NCBI RefSeq assembly: GCF_000237825.1
Contig: NZ_CM001377.1
Span: forward strand, 868,001-932,000
Direction of reading: 5' to 3'
Origin: Thermanaerovibrio velox DSM 12556
GTDB lineage: Bacteria; Synergistota; Synergistia; Synergistales; Synergistaceae
Length of the DNA stretch: 64,000 nt
Part shown: piece by piece, positions 63,176 to 64,000 of the stretch
Layout of the letters: every line of letters begins with the position of its first letter
How positions within the stretch are numbered: the stretch's first letter is position 1
Program-made: the position numbers and the translations under genes
The notes under the pieces: model-generated
What the model saw: the letters and a program-made list of their open reading frames with translations, nothing else
Told to the model about the DNA's origin: nothing
The model's database searches: none

Positions 63176-64000
63176 CTAGCATCTGGACCACCCCATGAGG
63201 GGTTAGCCCCTCCTCCTCCAACTGTTCTTGTCTTTTAGCGTGGGGCACAAATCTGTCTGACACGCCCATGGTGATAACCCTGCATCGAAGCCCACGCTCC
63301 GAACTTAGGCGGCATATGGTCTCCCCCATACCACCTAAACGGTAGCCCTCTTCTGCCACAACCACTAAGCGATGCCTAGATAAGACGTCTATCATTCCCT
63401 GATGGTCTAGCGGTTTAAGGAATCTGAGATCTAACACCGTGGGATCCATTCCCCTTGACCCCAGGATATCCGCTGCGGCCTCTATGGTTGATACGGTACT
63501 TCCGTATCCCGCGAGGCATATGTCCCTGCCGTTCCTTATAACCTCCAGTCTTCCCCAGGGGGCAACCATGCGTTTTGCCGTTTTAACTGCTCCCTTAGGA
63601 TACCTTATAAGGGCTGGGCCTGGAGATTTGAGCCACTCGGACATCATGAACCGAAGATCCTCGCCGTCTCTTGGAGACATCAAGGTTAGGTTTGGTATAC
63701 ACTTCCCCCACGAAACATCCAAAAGTCCCTGATGGGTCTCTCCGTCTTCTCCCACTAAGCCTGCCCTATCCACGCAAAGCAACACTGGAAGCCCCGGAAG
63801 GCAAACGTCGTGAACCAACTGGTCCATTGCCCGCTGAAGAAACGTAGAGTATATGAATACCAGGGGAATCATGCCCTCTGCGGCCATTCCGGCGGCAAAG
63901 GTTATCAGATGAGACTCCGCTATTCCAACATCGAAGAAACGATCCGGGAAGGAGTTCGCAAATTTGCCGAGCTTGCTACCCTCCTTCATGGCGGCGGTGG
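63156..64000 (-). CDS. dxs: 1-deoxy-D-xylulose-5-phosphate synthase, C-terminal part (5'-truncated)
   Basis: The C-terminal ~280 residues of DXS, first enzyme of the MEP isoprenoid pathway; the TPP-binding N-terminal part lies beyond the window. RFFDVGIAESHLITFAAGMA, DRAGLVGEDGETHQGLLD and RYPKGA match the pyrimidine domain, and the transketolase C-terminal domain follows (VLDLRFLKPLD; GMGETI). The frame is open to the window edge; the ATG at 63989 is internal. The dxs-tlyA-nadK-recN order is widespread. Confidence 0.93.
   Translation of the reverse strand, partial: TAAMKEGSKLGKFANSFPDRFFDVGIAESHLITFAAGMAAEGMIPLVFIYSTFLQRAMDQLVHDVCLPGLPVLLCVDRAGLVGEDGETHQGLLDVSWGKCIPNLTLMSPRDGEDLRFMMSEWLKSPGPALIRYPKGAVKTAKRMVAPWGRLEVIRNGRDICLAGYGSTVSTIEAAADILGSRGMDPTVLDLRFLKPLDHQGMIDVLSRHRLVVVAEEGYRLGGMGETICRLSSERGLRCRVITMGVSDRFVPHAKRQEQLEEEGLTPHGVVQMLDEISKD

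Overview
The window is about 50% GC, densely packed bacterial chromosome. It looks like an anaerobic, amino-acid-fermenting diderm, most likely a member of the Synergistota. That placement is inferred from gene content and was not tested by a search. The reasons are a complete nine-gene V-type ATPase operon in the NtpF-I-K-E-C-G-A-B-D order, a four-subunit 2-oxoacid:ferredoxin oxidoreductase next to an electron-transferring amino-acid dehydrogenase operon, a MurE with the DNPR motif of meso-diaminopimelate ligases, and a Firmicutes-like L21-Prp-L27-Obg block. TTG starts are frequent, and Shine-Dalgarno (SD) sequences fix most starts.

Layout. 1-1806 (+): the end of nnrD, a small membrane protein, tsaE and tsaB. 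1791-5405 (+): a promoter and a five-gene FAD/iron-sulfur amine or amino-acid dehydrogenase operon resembling the archaeal pdhAFXB proline dehydrogenase plus an HcnA-like [2Fe-2S] protein, closed by a strong hairpin. 5422-8379 (+): korDABC-like 2-oxoacid:ferredoxin oxidoreductase with its own terminator. 8436-9839: an RlmD-type 23S rRNA methyltransferase. 9840-10350: a gene-free, hairpin-rich stretch. 10308-10466: tRNA-Gly(CCC) with promoter and terminator. 10525-19359: the V-ATPase operon, whose K subunit carries all the sodium ligands. 19385-20748: a gamma-class carbonic anhydrase-like protein converging on an orphan cheR. 20822-21284: RNase P RNA.

21295-38371 (+) is an intact dcw cluster: MraZ boxes, mraZ, rsmH, ftsL, ftsI, murE, murF, mraY, murD, ftsW, murG, murC, murB, ftsQ, ftsA, ftsZ. 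It takes peptidoglycan precursor synthesis through lipid II and assembles the septal machinery. It runs on into a B12-domain-type radical SAM protein and a SPOR-domain protein, then a molybdenum-cofactor block (moeA, a moeA-periplasmic-binding-domain fusion, moaA, moaC, and a mogA with an unrecognised N-terminal domain). Next come rapZ-yvcK-whiA, a glycogen debranching enzyme, and gap-pgk-tpiA.

54595-64000 (-) holds rsfS, an LCP-family gene, nadD, obg, rpmA, prp, rplU, recN, nadK, tlyA and the 3' part of dxs.

Three loci, rapZ (two sites), the debranching enzyme and obg, are broken by +1 indels, mostly in homopolymer runs. Because obg is normally essential, base-call errors are the simplest explanation. 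The items most worth a second look are the MoeA-binding-protein fusion, the N-terminally extended MogA, the dehydrogenase operon, the structured RNA-like region at 10064-10275, and the three GTGGTW boxes at exact 10-bp spacing upstream of mraZ.
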